DNA of 64,000 bases from Paracoccus pantotrophus (GCF_008824185.1 NZ_CP044426.1:814501-878500), one strand, 5' to 3'. Positions 44,608 through 53,898 are shown, counted from the first letter of the stretch. The notes: a model not told the origin generated them from the sequence alone. Program-made: numbers and translations.

Positions 44608-45081
44608 CTACCCGGGCGAACCAGCGGCCCGTTGCAACCATTCGTCGATGATTTCCAGCACGTCGCCACGATCTTCATCAGAAAAGCCGATGAAGGGCCG
44701 GGCTGGAATGTCGCCCCAGAGGTTTGGATATTCGGCCTTGCGACCACCGGACTGCATCATTGCCGCCTGAATGGCGTTTGACCCAATCGTGGCGGCGTCC
44801 TTCTTGGCCTGCATATGGATCTTGCAGTAAAGGTCACCGCTCCGCCACAGAGGCTTCTTTCCGTAGCGATCGCCTGCCTTGCCGTAGCGCCCAGGCGTCA
44901 CTGGCGAACGCGGCACGAAGGGTGTTCCTTCCGGCGTCATGCCGGCCTTGAAACGCTTCGTGGTTGAGGCAAGCAAAGAATCCCCGAGGTCGTTCATCAG
45001 CCCGGAGGTATCCGTCAATGCTTGCTCTATGCCCTGGAATGCTCGGCAAATAGCTGTGTCGTTGATCTCGATTTTAAGCAC
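44608..45081 (-). CDS. Phage virion morphogenesis (Mu gpG-like) protein
   Basis: A protein of 157 residues from a GTG start at 45081. It has the Mu-like gpG / tail-completion pattern: ALTDTSGLMNDLGDSLLASTT near residue 20, GTPFVPRSPVTPGRYG and PLWRSGDLYCKIHM in the middle, and PARPFIGFSDEDRGDVLEII near the end. In intact Mu-like phages this lies among head and tail genes. None of these accompany it here, so it is a prophage remnant next to an insertion sequence. The frame itself is intact. Confidence 0.8.
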   Translation of the reverse strand: MLKIEINDTAICRAFQGIEQALTDTSGLMNDLGDSLLASTTKRFKAGMTPEGTPFVPRSPVTPGRYGKAGDRYGKKPLWRSGDLYCKIHMQAKKDAATIGSNAIQAAMMQSGGRKAEYPNLWGDIPARPFIGFSDEDRGDVLEIIDEWLQRAAGSPG

Positions 45082-45181
45082 GGCTGTGTTTCGGCGCGCA
45101 AAACTGGCTCTGACGCAGATTGTGTGATGTCCGTATGCGTCCGCTCTACATTCGGTGTGTTTGTTCAAGGAGGTGGACATC

Positions 45182-46189
45182 ATGCCGGCACGCTGCGATG
45201 CCAAGCTCTTGCCTGAGGGTGTGCGCGCAACCGGATACAGGGTGGACGGCGCGGTGATTTCGGTTGATGCGGAGATGATCCGGTCCGAAGCGTTCTGTCC
45301 CGGGTGCGGCTTGCGGTCGGCGCGCCGACATGGGCGCTATGTCCGCAGTCTCGCAGATCTGCCCGTCCACGGCCGAACTGTTCAGCTGCGCCTTTCGGTT
45401 CGGCGGTTCCGATGTCTGATTGCGCAATGCCCGGTCAAGACGTTTGGCGAGGCAGTCCCAGTTTCTCTCGCGCAGCCGCATGGTCGGCGAACGGGCCGCT
45501 TCCAGGATATCGTTGCATATCTTGGTCGGGCCATGGGGGCCGACCTGCCCAGGCACTTGGGCGTCGCATTCTGCTGCGCGTCAGCAAAGACACCTTCCTG
45601 CGAGGCGCGGTGCGACCGGCGAATGCGCCGTTTCCGCGACCGCGTGTCGTCGGCCTTGACGACTGGGCGTGGCGCAAGGGGCGGCGCTACGGCACCCCGG
45701 TCTGTGATCCCAAGCGCCGCGCTGTCATCGGCCTCCTGCCGGATCGCGAGCCCGCGACCGTGGCCGCCTGGCTGCGACGTCATCCGCAGATCGAGATTGT
45801 CGCGCGAGATCGGAATGGCGGGTATGGCCGGGCAATCTCACAAGCTCTTCCGGACGCCATACAGGTCGCCGACCGCTGGCACCTTCTCCAGAACGCAAGC
45901 GATGCGTTCCTGTCCGCAGTCCGCCGCGCGATGTCGCAAATCCGCAAGGTGGCCTATCATGCCGACCTCGACCCTGGCATCCTGACCGCTGCAGAGCGGC
46001 TGCAATATCAAGGGTTTCAGAGGCGCCAGCCGACCAACGCGCTGATCCAGCGCATGGGACGGGAAGGCGTGCCCATCAAGCGGATCCTCCGTATCACCGG
46101 CCTCAGCCGTGGGCTCGTCCGTCGCGTGCTTCGCGGCGAGGGTGAAGACGTTTTCCGCCTTCGGCAGAACAGCCTGACACCCTGGTTCC
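45182..46189 (+). pseudogene. ISL3-family transposase, frameshifted and 3'-truncated
   Basis: Starts MPARCDAKLLPEG, with the zinc-binding N-terminus AFCPGCGLRSARRHGRY. In the first frame the protein reads to about DIVAYLGRAMG near 45535, then the coding frame jumps to the second one at RPAQALGRRILLRVSKDTFLRG. This fits loss of one G in the G5 run at 45535-45539. The second frame carries the DDE-type core VVGLDDWAWRKGRRYGTPV and QVADRWHLLQN. Similarity stops near RQNSLTPWF (46189), where an IS5-type element begins. The transposase should not be functional unless frameshifting occurs at the G-run. Confidence 0.8.
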
Positions 46190-46949
46190 GACACATATCT
46201 CCGCAACCATATGCGGATGGAGGCGAGTTGTACGGATGCGAGGAAGTTGTCGTCTCGCTTGTCGTATCGCGTTGCGATGGACCGGAAATGTTTGAGTTTG
46301 CCGAAGAACCGTTCGATCTGATTGCGGGCGCGGCAGAGAACCGGATCGAAGGGAGGAAAGCGTTTCCGGGTCGGTATGGGACGGATATTGGCCCGGGCAC
46401 CGCGTTCGGCGAGCCTATCGCGCAGCCGGTCGCGGTCGTAGCCCCGGCCGGCGAGCAGGATCCGGCCCGCGCCGATGGACCCGACCATATCGTCCCCCGA
46501 GCGTCCGTCATGCGCCTGGCCTTCGGTCAGGTTCAGGCGGATCGGGCGGCCGCGGGCATCGACCACAGCGTGGATCTTCGCGGTCAGCCCACCGCGCGCG
46601 CGCCCCATGCAACGGGATCGCCCCCCTTTTTCGGGCGGTTCGCCCCATGCTGGTGAACCCGGATCGAGGACGGGTCGATCATCTGGACTTTCCCGTCATA
46701 AGCCTCTGACACGGCTTACAGAATGCGCGCCCAATGGCCCGCCTTGCGCCAGCGGCTGAAGCGGTTCACGCAAGCCGTATAGGGGCCGTAGCGCGCTGGA
46801 ATGTCCGCCCAGGGCGCCCCCGTCCGCAGCCGCCAGAAGATGCCGTTCAACGCCCGCCGGTCATCCACCCGCTTCACGCCGCGCACCTTCGTTGGCAACA
46901 AAGGCCGGATCACCTCCCGCTCGAGATCCGTCAGATCGAAGCCTGCCAT
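46190..46949 (-). pseudogene. IS5-family (IS427-like) transposase, two frames
   Basis: On the minus strand, OrfA reads MAGFDLTDLEREVIRPLLP to HWARIL* (46949-46716). After this TAA the frame continues as VSEAYDGKVQMIDPSSIRV, and OrfB (46608 downward) carries KKGGD to MGRARGGLTAKIHAVVDARG, the second Asp in LAGRGYDRDRLRD and the Glu in NQIERFFGKLKHFR. The early TAA and the need for a -1 slip at A-rich KKGG argue that this copy is broken or relies on frameshifting. The C-terminus runs into the ISL3 relic. Clear terminal inverted repeats were not found. Confidence 0.8.
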
Positions 46950-46990
46950 CCCACCTCCTCATGCATGTGCAGAAGTGAAGCACAACTCAG

Positions 46991-47103
46991 CCCGGAGTAT
47001 TTGGAGAACAAAGAATGCCAAGGGGCGCCGGTTTCGGAGCCCCTTTTGTCATGCGCAGCCTGGGTTCGCTTCCCGCGTCTTTCTCCGTTTCAAAAATACC
47101 CCG
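46991..47103. repeat. Intergenic palindromic repeats, back-to-back pair (copies F, G)
   Basis: Copy F (46991-47015, CCCGGAGTATTTGGAGAACA) and copy G (47080-47103, TTTCTCCGTTTCAAAAATAC) are in opposite orientation. Copy G is followed by a G/C palindrome reaching 47130. They lie between the IS5 relic and recR. Confidence 0.7.
47022..47047 (+). terminator. Terminator-like hairpin between IS5 relic and recR
   Basis: GGGGCGCCG / CGGAGCCCC stem (one mismatch) closing GTTT, followed by TTTT on the plus strand. It faces the recR end. Confidence 0.5.
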
Positions 47104-47138
47104 GGGTCCGGGGCAGAGCCCCGGCTCTGCGGGCGCCG

Positions 47139-47741
47139 CTAGAACTGGCGGCGGGCGCGCAGCGCGGCGGTGATGGTGCCGTCGTCGAGATAGTCCAGTT
47201 CCCCGCCGATCGGCACCCCCTGGGCCAGGCCGGTCACGGCGACGCCGGCCGGGGCCAGGGCCTCGGCGATGTAATGCGCGGTGGTCTGGCCCTCGACCGT
47301 GGCCGAGAGGGCGAGGATGATCTCGGTGACGTTTTCCTCGGCGATGCGGGCGATAAGCTGGGGGATGCGCAGGTCTTCCGGGCCGATTTCGTCCAGCGCC
47401 GAAAGGCTTCCGCCCAGCACGTGGTAACGGCCGTGGAAAGCGCGGCCGCGTTCCAGCGCCCAGAGGTCGGCCACCTCGGTCACCACGCAGATCTCGCCGG
47501 TGGCGCGGGCCGGGTCCGCGCAGATCGGGCAGATGTCGGCCTGGGTGATATTGCCGCAGACCAGGCATTCGCGGGCGTTTTCCGCCACGCTGGCCATCAG
47601 CGCCGCCAGCTGCGCCATCTGCCCGGCGCGGCGGCGGATCAGGTGCAGAACGATGCGCCGCGCCGAGCGCGGCCCGAGCCCCGGCAGCCGCGCCATGGTG
47701 GCGATCAGCGTCTCGATCTCGTCGCCGGAGGCGGTCGACAT
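47139..47741 (-). CDS. recR: Recombination mediator RecR
   Basis: A 200-residue RecR: helix-hairpin-helix MARLPGLGPRSARRIVLHL near residue 15, the zinc finger CLVCGNITQADICPIC near residue 58, and the Toprim domain with VVTEVADLWALER near residue 85. With RecF and RecO it helps load RecA at gaps. It is downstream of ybaB (3-base gap) and dnaX on the same strand, the conserved dnaX-ybaB-recR operon. Confidence 0.96.
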   Translation of the reverse strand: MSTASGDEIETLIATMARLPGLGPRSARRIVLHLIRRRAGQMAQLAALMASVAENARECLVCGNITQADICPICADPARATGEICVVTEVADLWALERGRAFHGRYHVLGGSLSALDEIGPEDLRIPQLIARIAEENVTEIILALSATVEGQTTAHYIAEALAPAGVAVTGLAQGVPIGGELDYLDDGTITAALRARRQF

Positions 47742-47744
47742 CGG

Positions 47745-48089
47745 TCAGAAGGGCATTTTCATGCCGGCGGGCAGGCCCAGTTCGCGGGTCAGGCGGGCCA
47801 TTTCCTCGGCCGCCTTGTCCTGCGCCCGGCGCTGCGCGTCCTTGATCGCGGCCAGGATCAGATCCTCGACCACTTCCTTGTCCTCGGCCTTGAAGATCGA
47901 GGGGTCGATGTCGAGCGCCGTCAGCTCGCCCTTGGCCGTCGCCGTGGCCTTGACCAGGCCGGCCCCGGCCTCGCCGGTGACGGTCAGGCGGTTCAGCCCC
48001 TCCTGCATCTCGGCCATCTTGCTTTGCATCTGCTGGGCGGCCTCCATCATCTTTGACAGATCGCCCATGTCGCCAAGGCCCTTGAACAT
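47745..48089 (-). CDS. ybaB: YbaB/EbfC family nucleoid-associated protein
   Basis: A 114-residue protein starting MFKGLGDMGDLSKMMEAA and continuing QMQSKMAEMQEGLNRLTV, then DPSIFKAEDKEVVEDLILAA and a Lys/Glu-rich C-terminus ending PAGMKMPF. This is the complete YbaB family pattern. It forms DNA-binding dimers of tweezers shape. It lies 3 bases from dnaX and recR on either side, in the classic operon. Confidence 0.94.
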   Translation of the reverse strand: MFKGLGDMGDLSKMMEAAQQMQSKMAEMQEGLNRLTVTGEAGAGLVKATATAKGELTALDIDPSIFKAEDKEVVEDLILAAIKDAQRRAQDKAAEEMARLTRELGLPAGMKMPF

Positions 48090-48092
48090 CGC

Positions 48093-49877
48093 CTAATCCT
48101 CGTCCTCGAAGGGATCCCATTCCTCGACCTCGGCCACCGGGCCTTCGGTCAGCTCATGCGGGGATGTATCCTCGCCCGCCGGTTTTTCAACCGCAACCGG
48201 CACCGGGATGGGCCGGATCCGGGTGATCTTCGCGCCGGGGAAGGCGGCGAAGATCGCCTGCACGGTCGGGTTCTGCATGGCGCGGGCGCGGGCCTCGGCC
48301 TCGCGTTCGGCGCGCCGTTCGCTGATCGTGGGCCGGCCGGGGTCCGAGGTCACGGTCACCGCCCAGCGTTGGCCGCCGGTCCAGCCGCGCAGCCGTTCTG
48401 CCAGCCGCTGCGCCAGGTCGCGCGGCGCGTGTTCGGTGGGCTGGAACTCGATCCGGCCGGGCGAATAGCGAACCAGCCGCAGATGGTCCTCGACATCGAG
48501 CAAGAGCTTCATGTCGCGCATGCGCCGGATCAGGTCGATCACCGATTCGAAATCCGGGAATCCCGCCAGCGCATCGGGCGAGACGGCGAGCGCCGCGGCG
48601 CTGCCATCGGGCCGTGCGGCGACGGGCGCGCGGGGCGCGGCAGCCTGCGGTGCATCTTGCCGCGCCTCGCTGCGCTGTATCGGGGGCGCGGCGCTGCGGC
48701 TGAACGCACCCGCTGCGGCGCTGGCCTGCACCTTGCGGATCAGCGCCTCGGGGTCGGGCAGGTCGGCGACATGGGTCAGGCGGATGATCGCCATCTCGGC
48801 CGCCATCATCGCATTCGGGGCCTGGCCGACCTCGTCGAGCGCCTTGAGCAGCATCTGCCACAGCCGGGTCAGCGCCCGCATCGGCACCTTTTCCGCGATC
48901 TGCTGGCCGCGGGCGCGTTCGTCGGGGCCGATGGTGGGGTCGTCCAGCGCCTCGGGGGTGATCTTCACGATCGAGACCCAATGCGTGATCTCGGCCAGGT
49001 CGCGCAAGACCGCCATCGGGTCGGCGCCATCGGCATATTGCGCCTGCAGCTCGGCCAGCGCCTCGGCCGCCGCGCCGCGCAGGATCATGTCGAAGAGATC
49101 GAGCACCCGGCCGCGATCCGCGAGCCCCAGCATGGCCCGGACCTGCGCCGCCGTCGTCTCGCCCGCGCCGTGGCTGATGGCCTGGTCCAGAAGGCTGGTC
49201 GCGTCGCGGGCCGAGCCCTCGGCGGCGCGGGTGATCAGCGCCAGCGCGTCGTCGGTGATCTGCGCGCCTTCGGCCGAGGCGATGCGGCGCAGCAGCGCGA
49301 TCATCACCTCGGGCTCGATGCGGCGCAGGTCGAAGCGCTGGCAGCGCGACAGCACCGTGACCGGTACCTTGCGGATTTCCGTGGTGGCGAAGATGAACTT
49401 CACATGCGGCGGTGGTTCCTCCAGCGTCTTCAGAAGCGCGTTGAAGGCGCTGGTGGACAGCATGTGGACTTCGTCGATGATATAGATCTTGTAGCGCGCC
49501 GAAGCCGCGCGATAGTGAACCGATTCAATGATTTCCCGGATATCATTCACGCCGGTTCTAGATGCGGCGTCCATCTCCATCACGTCGACATGCCGGCCTT
49601 CGGAGATCGCCACGCAATGCTCGCAGACCCCGCAGGGTTCGGTCGTCGGGCCGCCCTGGCCGTCGGGGCCGGTGCAGTTCAGCCCCTTGGCGATGATGCG
49701 CGCCGTGGTGGTCTTGCCGGTGCCGCGGATGCCGGTCATCACGAAGGCCTGGGCGATGCGGTCCGCCGCGAAGGCGTTCTTCAGCGTGCGCACCATCGCG
49801 TCCTGGCCGACCAGATCGGCAAAGGTCTCGGGGCGGTATTTCCGCGCCAGCACTTGATAGGTCTGTTCTTCGCTCAT
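48093..49877 (-). CDS. dnaX: DNA polymerase III subunits gamma and tau
   Basis: A 594-residue DnaX. Walker A is GIRGTGKTTTARI near residue 50, followed by the zinc-binding CGVCEHC, the IDEVHMLST Walker B, and the sensor ATTEIRKVPVTVLSRCQRFDLRR. The tau-specific part after about residue 370 has a Pro/Ala-rich linker and a C-terminal domain ending in an acidic tail WDPFEDED. It loads the sliding clamp. No programmed frameshift site for gamma was looked for in detail. The start follows a GGAGAG-less region; CCGGTGC lies upstream. Confidence 0.97.
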   Translation of the reverse strand: MSEEQTYQVLARKYRPETFADLVGQDAMVRTLKNAFAADRIAQAFVMTGIRGTGKTTTARIIAKGLNCTGPDGQGGPTTEPCGVCEHCVAISEGRHVDVMEMDAASRTGVNDIREIIESVHYRAASARYKIYIIDEVHMLSTSAFNALLKTLEEPPPHVKFIFATTEIRKVPVTVLSRCQRFDLRRIEPEVMIALLRRIASAEGAQITDDALALITRAAEGSARDATSLLDQAISHGAGETTAAQVRAMLGLADRGRVLDLFDMILRGAAAEALAELQAQYADGADPMAVLRDLAEITHWVSIVKITPEALDDPTIGPDERARGQQIAEKVPMRALTRLWQMLLKALDEVGQAPNAMMAAEMAIIRLTHVADLPDPEALIRKVQASAAAGAFSRSAAPPIQRSEARQDAPQAAAPRAPVAARPDGSAAALAVSPDALAGFPDFESVIDLIRRMRDMKLLLDVEDHLRLVRYSPGRIEFQPTEHAPRDLAQRLAERLRGWTGGQRWAVTVTSDPGRPTISERRAEREAEARARAMQNPTVQAIFAAFPGAKITRIRPIPVPVAVEKPAGEDTSPHELTEGPVAEVEEWDPFEDED

Positions 49878-49936
49878 GCACCGGCCTTTCGTGACCGGCG
49901 CAGATTAGCGGCCCGGCTCCGGGGCGGCAACCGCTC

Positions 49937-50233
49937 TCAGGCCGGTTGCCAGTCGAAGGCCAACTCCTCGCGGAAGGCGAAGCGGGCGATGTGGCTGTCG
50001 ACGATGTGGCGCATATGCGCGGTGGTCTCCTCGGGCGCCTCCAGCCGGATCTCCAGCGCCCCGGGCGTGGCCGCCAGCGTCACCGTGCGGTTCTCGGGCA
50101 TGGCGATGCGGCCGCGGCTCGGGTCGAACTCGACCTCGAACTTGTGCGCCCAGTGCTTGCAGAGCTGTTGCAGGTAGCGGCTGGCATGCGCGGTCGCCAC
50201 GCGGCAGGTCGAAAGGATGACGGTCTGGGACAT
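49937..50233 (-). CDS. DUF2218 domain protein
   Basis: A 98-residue protein: MSQTVILSTCRVATAHASRY, then LCKHWAHKFEVEFDP, ENRTVTLAATPGALEI and HMRHIVDSHIARFAF. This is the DUF2218 pattern; members are small, often near siderophore or iron genes, and function is unknown. The start at 50233 follows GGAAAGCCC. It stands between dnaX and the divergent hydrolase gene. Confidence 0.88.
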   Translation of the reverse strand: MSQTVILSTCRVATAHASRYLQQLCKHWAHKFEVEFDPSRGRIAMPENRTVTLAATPGALEIRLEAPEETTAHMRHIVDSHIARFAFREELAFDWQPA

Positions 50234-50340
50234 GGGCTTTCCTGTCTTGCGGGTCCGGCTGGCGGCGGCTGGCGGACATGAAAGGGTCACGAATGGGTGA
50301 GCCTGCTCGGCCCGGACCCGGTGTCCCCCATATAACCCGG

Positions 50341-51315
50341 ATGAGGCGACGTTCAATCCTGCTGGCCCTGCCGCTGCTGGCGATGCCGTGCCTGGCGCGG
50401 GGCGCGCTGCGCGAGATGCTCGAGGTGGTGGACCTGCCGCAGCTGCGCGCCATCGCCATCTGGCGCGACGGCGAGGAGGTGGCGGCGCGCGGCTTCGGCG
50501 GCTTCACCCCGGACCGGCCGACCAACATCAAGTCGGCCTCGAAATCCATCGTCTCGGCGCTGGCCGGCATCGCCATCGCGCGCGGGCTGTTTTCCGGCAC
50601 CGACCAGAGGGTGGCCGAATTGCTGCGCGCCGACCTGCCCGCCGATCCCGACCCGCGCCTCGCCCGGCTGACGCTGGGTCATCTGCTGTCGATGCAGGCG
50701 GGGCTGGAACGGCAGTCGGGGCCGAATTACGGGGCCTGGGTCAGCAGCCGCAACTGGGTGCGCGCCGCGCTGGCCGCGCCCTTCGTCGCCGATCCCGGGC
50801 AGGGGATGCTCTACTCCACCGCCTCGACGCATCTGGTCTCGGCCATGCTGGCGCGGGCTTCCGGGCGCTCGACCCTGGCGCTGGCGCGCGACTGGCTCGA
50901 CATTCCCGGCTTTTCCATTGCCGCCTGGGACCGCGACCCGCAGGGCATCCATCTGGGCGGCAACCAGATGGCGATGAGCACCCGCAGCCTGCTCTGCTTC
51001 GGCGCCGCCTATGCCGCGGGCGGGCAGGGGGTGATCCCGCCGGGCTGGATCGCGGAAAGCTGGCAGCCGCGCACCCGCTCGATCTTCAACGGCGAGGCCT
51101 ATGGCTATGGCTGGTTCATCAGCCGTATCGCCGGCCGGCCGGTGCGCTACGGCTGGGGCTATGGCGGGCAGATGATCTATGTGTTTCCTGCCGGCTCCAT
51201 GGGCCGGTCGCCGGTTGCCATCGCCATGACCTCGGACCCCGACCGGCCCTCGGCGCGCTCGGGCTATCGCCGCGACCTGCATGCGCTGGCCGGCCGGCTG
51301 GTCCAGGCGCTGTAA
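50341..51315 (+). CDS. Serine hydrolase of the beta-lactamase/class C family
   Basis: A 324-residue exported protein. A signal peptide of about 20 residues precedes residues resembling penicillin-binding protein-type esterases: the SxxK motif is in KSASKSIVSALAG near residue 65, a YxN-like position lies in LYSTASTHLVSA, and the third motif GWGYGGQMIYVFP near residue 275 corresponds to KTG/HxG. The sequence is complete. It probably hydrolyses an ester or amide at the cell envelope. An intergenic repeat follows its stop. Confidence 0.85.
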   Translation: MRRRSILLALPLLAMPCLARGALREMLEVVDLPQLRAIAIWRDGEEVAARGFGGFTPDRPTNIKSASKSIVSALAGIAIARGLFSGTDQRVAELLRADLPADPDPRLARLTLGHLLSMQAGLERQSGPNYGAWVSSRNWVRAALAAPFVADPGQGMLYSTASTHLVSAMLARASGRSTLALARDWLDIPGFSIAAWDRDPQGIHLGGNQMAMSTRSLLCFGAAYAAGGQGVIPPGWIAESWQPRTRSIFNGEAYGYGWFISRIAGRPVRYGWGYGGQMIYVFPAGSMGRSPVAIAMTSDPDRPSARSGYRRDLHALAGRLVQAL

Positions 51316-51325
51316 CCCCCCGCCA

Positions 51326-51348
51326 TTTTTCCGTTGCGAAAATACCCC
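51326..51348 (+). repeat. Intergenic palindromic repeat, copy H
   Basis: TTTTTCCGTTGCGAAAATAC at 51326 onward then a CCCCGG run, 10 bases after the hydrolase stop. Same family as the other copies. Confidence 0.7.
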
Positions 51349-51745
51349 GGAGGAGGCCCGCGGGGACCGGTGGTGACGGCTGACAAGGGGCTTGATACCA
51401 GGGCATTTCCTGGCCAAATAAAATCAATGCCTTGCATGGGAAAGTGTCAGAGGTTCGACACCATGGGGCCGAAATCTGGCCGGTTCGCGAAGATGGCGAA
51501 AGTCCGTTGACGTAAAATCAATATGTTATAGCTAAAGTTGTAGGCTGTTTTTGCCCACAACCCACGACCTATTCCGATGTTAGATGCTCCTTCATGGACG
51601 TGAAGCGCCGCACCAGCTCGCGGGCTTCCTCGGCGGCGTATTCGTCGGAGGTTTGCGAGAAGCCTGAGCCATCCGCCGAGAATCGGCCAGTGAGGCAAGC
51701 TGCGATCCGCCGTCTTCTGGTCTCCAGGGACGAGGGGATCGGACG
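51349..51745. other. Junction region left of the IS3-type element
   Basis: No gene is called. The stretch 51480-51580 is clearly AT-rich against its surroundings and holds GTGTCAGAGGTTCGACAC (51445-51462), an interrupted palindrome. A minus-strand frame ending at 51569 (EEARELVRRFTSMKEHL at its end) could be the C-terminus of a lost gene, overwritten by the element to the right; this is uncertain. The border with host DNA appears to lie between 51410 and 51470. Confidence 0.3.
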
Positions 51746-52960
51746 ATGCCGAAAGGCAGGAACCATGACGCGGGCTTCAAGGCTCGGGTGGCGCCGGAAG
51801 CCGTGAAGGGCGGGCGCATCGTGCCGGAGCTGGCCGCGGAATACCGCGTGCGCCCGACGATGATCCATCAATGGAAGAAGGCGCTGCTCGAAGGGGCATC
51901 GGACATCTTCGAACGCGGCGGGAAGAAGGCCGAGATCGATGAGGCCACGATGCGGTCGCTGCACGCCCGGATCGGGGAGCCGGCCGGCGCCAACGCTTCC
52001 TGTCCGGAAAGCCCAGGCCCTGGACCGGCCAGTGACGAGGGATCGAAGCCGCCACCGGTTCAAGGCCGATCCCGAACGCGATGATTGAACGCTCCCGTCC
52101 CGCGCTGTCGCTCGGGGCGCCATGCCGCCTGCTGTCGATCCCGCGGTCCTCGATCCCGCGGTCCGCGTCCTGTTGCGCAGCAAGGGACGAGACCGGGATG
52201 AACCTCGCCCCTATGCGGCTGATCGACCGGCAGTTTCCGGAAACGCCCTGCTACGGCGTGCAGCAGATGACGGCGTGCAGCAGATGACCCGGCCCCTGCA
52301 CAACGAAGGCCATGCCGTGAACGTCACGCGCAGCCGGCGGCTGATGCGGCTCATGCGCTTGATGCCGATCCGCCGGAAACCCGCTGCCAGCAGGCCCGCG
52401 CCCGGGCGCAAGACCTATCCCTATCCGCTGGGGGGGCGGGTCGAGCAACCCGACCAGGTCGGGTGCGCCGGCATCGCCGACCTGCCGATGCGGCGGGGCT
52501 GCCTCTGCCCGGTCGCCGTCATGGACCGGTTCCCCCGCAAGCTGCTGGCCTGGCGCATCTCGAACACGCCGGCGGCGGATTTCTGCGTTGCGGCCCGAAA
52601 CGAGGCGGTCCACCACTGTGGCCCACCCGAGATCATGAACGCCGATCGAGCTTCGCAGTTCACGTCCTGCGCTTGGGTTGATCGGCTGAAACGGGCCGGC
52701 ACCCGCATCTCGATGGATGGCAGGGGCGCTGTCTCGACACCGTCTTCATCGAGCGCCTCCGGCGATCCCTGATGCATGAATGCGCCTACCCGCACGCCTG
52801 GGAGACCGGCGCGCAGGCCAGGGCCGGCGCCGGCAGATGGATCGCCTTCTGCAGCCACCAGAGCGGCCTCGCGCCGCCCATGGCGGACAGCCGCCCGCCG
52901 CGGTCTGCGTCAACCAGAGCGAAACCGACCGGCAGAGCCAGAGAGCAGCTTCAATCACCC
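51746..52960 (+). pseudogene. IS3-family (IS407-like) element, heavily decayed
   Basis: OrfA reads MPKGRNHDAGFKARVAPEAV to FERGGKKAEIDE (51746-51950), the IS3 helix-turn-helix protein. The OrfB core is scattered over frames: MRLIDRQFPETPCYGVQQMT, then HAVNVTRSRRLMRLM, DLPMRRG, VMDRFPRKLLAWRISNTPA, PPEIMNADRASQFTSCAW and the end HECAYPHAWETGAQ. DDE residues are partly recognisable (Asp in VMDRF-like, Asp in NADRASQF, Glu in FIERLRRSL). A 17-base tandem duplication at 52255-52288 breaks one frame and a 15-base one lies at 52135-52164. It cannot make transposase. Confidence 0.85.
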
Positions 52961-53898
52961 CAGAGCCCGTCCAATGATCGCGGAGTGGCTCGGCTGTGCC
53001 TCGCGCTACGGTCCAGCCCGGTTTCAGGCTCGTCCGCCACAAAGACGCCATTGCGCCACGTCAGGGCGATTTCCGCACCCGTGGGGCCATAGTTCGCCTT
53101 CATGGTGCGCAGCACCCGGGCATCGGGGTTCGGTTCGTCGTCGCCCTGGATCACCCGTTCCAGATAGAGCCGCGACCGCACCGAATTGTGCCAGCCGGTG
53201 CTGCCCGACATGCCGGTGCCGTTCTGGATGCCCGACAGGGACGGATGCGCCAGCAGCACCACGGCGCAATCGTGCCGGATCGCCAGCCCGTGCAGCATGC
53301 CGATGAACTGCCGCGCCTGCGCCCGGTCGTTCTCGTTGCCGGGGAACAGGTCCGCCAGCGTGTCCAGCACCACCAGCGCGGGCGCCAGATCGGTCAGGAA
53401 GGCGTCGAGCTCGCCGAACAGGTCGGTGGCCTTCTGTTTCCCGGTGCGGGTGTCCAGTTCCGTCAGCAGCGCGTCTTCGCCCGCCAGGCTGCGCAGGGCA
53501 AGCTGGTCGAGGTCGGCGAAGCTCGCCTCCTCGGCATCCAGCACATCGGCCAGGCGGCGGTGCAGCTCGTCCTCATCGTCCTCGGCCGAGACGAATAGGG
53601 CACGGCCCCCGGCCACGGTCTTGCCGAGCCAGGGCTTGCCGAGGGCGCAGGCGGTGGCGAGTTGCAGGGCCAGCAGCGATTTGCCCGTGCCGCCATCGCC
53701 GGTCAGCAGCGTGACCGTGCCCGAGGGGATCAGGCTAGGCACCAGCCAGTTGCGCGCCGGCACCTCCTTGCCGTCCAGCATGGTCGCGGTGAAGAATTGG
53801 CTCTTGCGGGCTTTCGGATCGGCGCGCTTGGCCTTCTCGGCCGCGAAGTTCACCACGGTCGGCCCTTCCTTCGGCGGGCCGCCCGGTGCATTCGCCAT
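52951..53898 (-). CDS. RepA-like AAA ATPase of phage/plasmid type, C-terminus altered
   Basis: A 315-residue frame. After a short N-terminus, LVPSLIPSGTVTLLTGDGGTGKSLL (Walker A near residue 67) and ALVVLDTLADLFPGNENDRAQ (Walker B near residue 180), CAVVLLAHPSLSG and SGSTGWHNSVRSRLYL follow. This is the RepA/DnaB-like hexameric AAA ATPase family of phages. Past TWRNGVFVADEPETG the end (about 53000 downward) is unrelated and borders the IS3 relic, so the last roughly 20 residues are probably not original and the protein may be truncated. Confidence 0.8.
   Translation of the reverse strand: MANAPGGPPKEGPTVVNFAAEKAKRADPKARKSQFFTATMLDGKEVPARNWLVPSLIPSGTVTLLTGDGGTGKSLLALQLATACALGKPWLGKTVAGGRALFVSAEDDEDELHRRLADVLDAEEASFADLDQLALRSLAGEDALLTELDTRTGKQKATDLFGELDAFLTDLAPALVVLDTLADLFPGNENDRAQARQFIGMLHGLAIRHDCAVVLLAHPSLSGIQNGTGMSGSTGWHNSVRSRLYLERVIQGDDEPNPDARVLRTMKANYGPTGAEIALTWRNGVFVADEPETGLDRSARHSRATPRSLDGLWGD

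Noticed and set aside
46190..46990. Terminal inverted repeats and target duplication of the IS5-type element.
   Set aside because: Comparing the two ends by eye gave no convincing match, so the exact element borders are not claimed.
49878..50340. 4.5S SRP RNA next to dnaX, a common location.
   Set aside because: The conserved GGTCAGGTCCGGAAGGAAGC segment is absent on both strands.
51447..51698. Minus-strand frame of 83 codons left of the IS3 relic.
   Set aside because: It crosses an AT-rich junction and lacks start signals; could contain the tail of a lost gene, but nothing supports expression.
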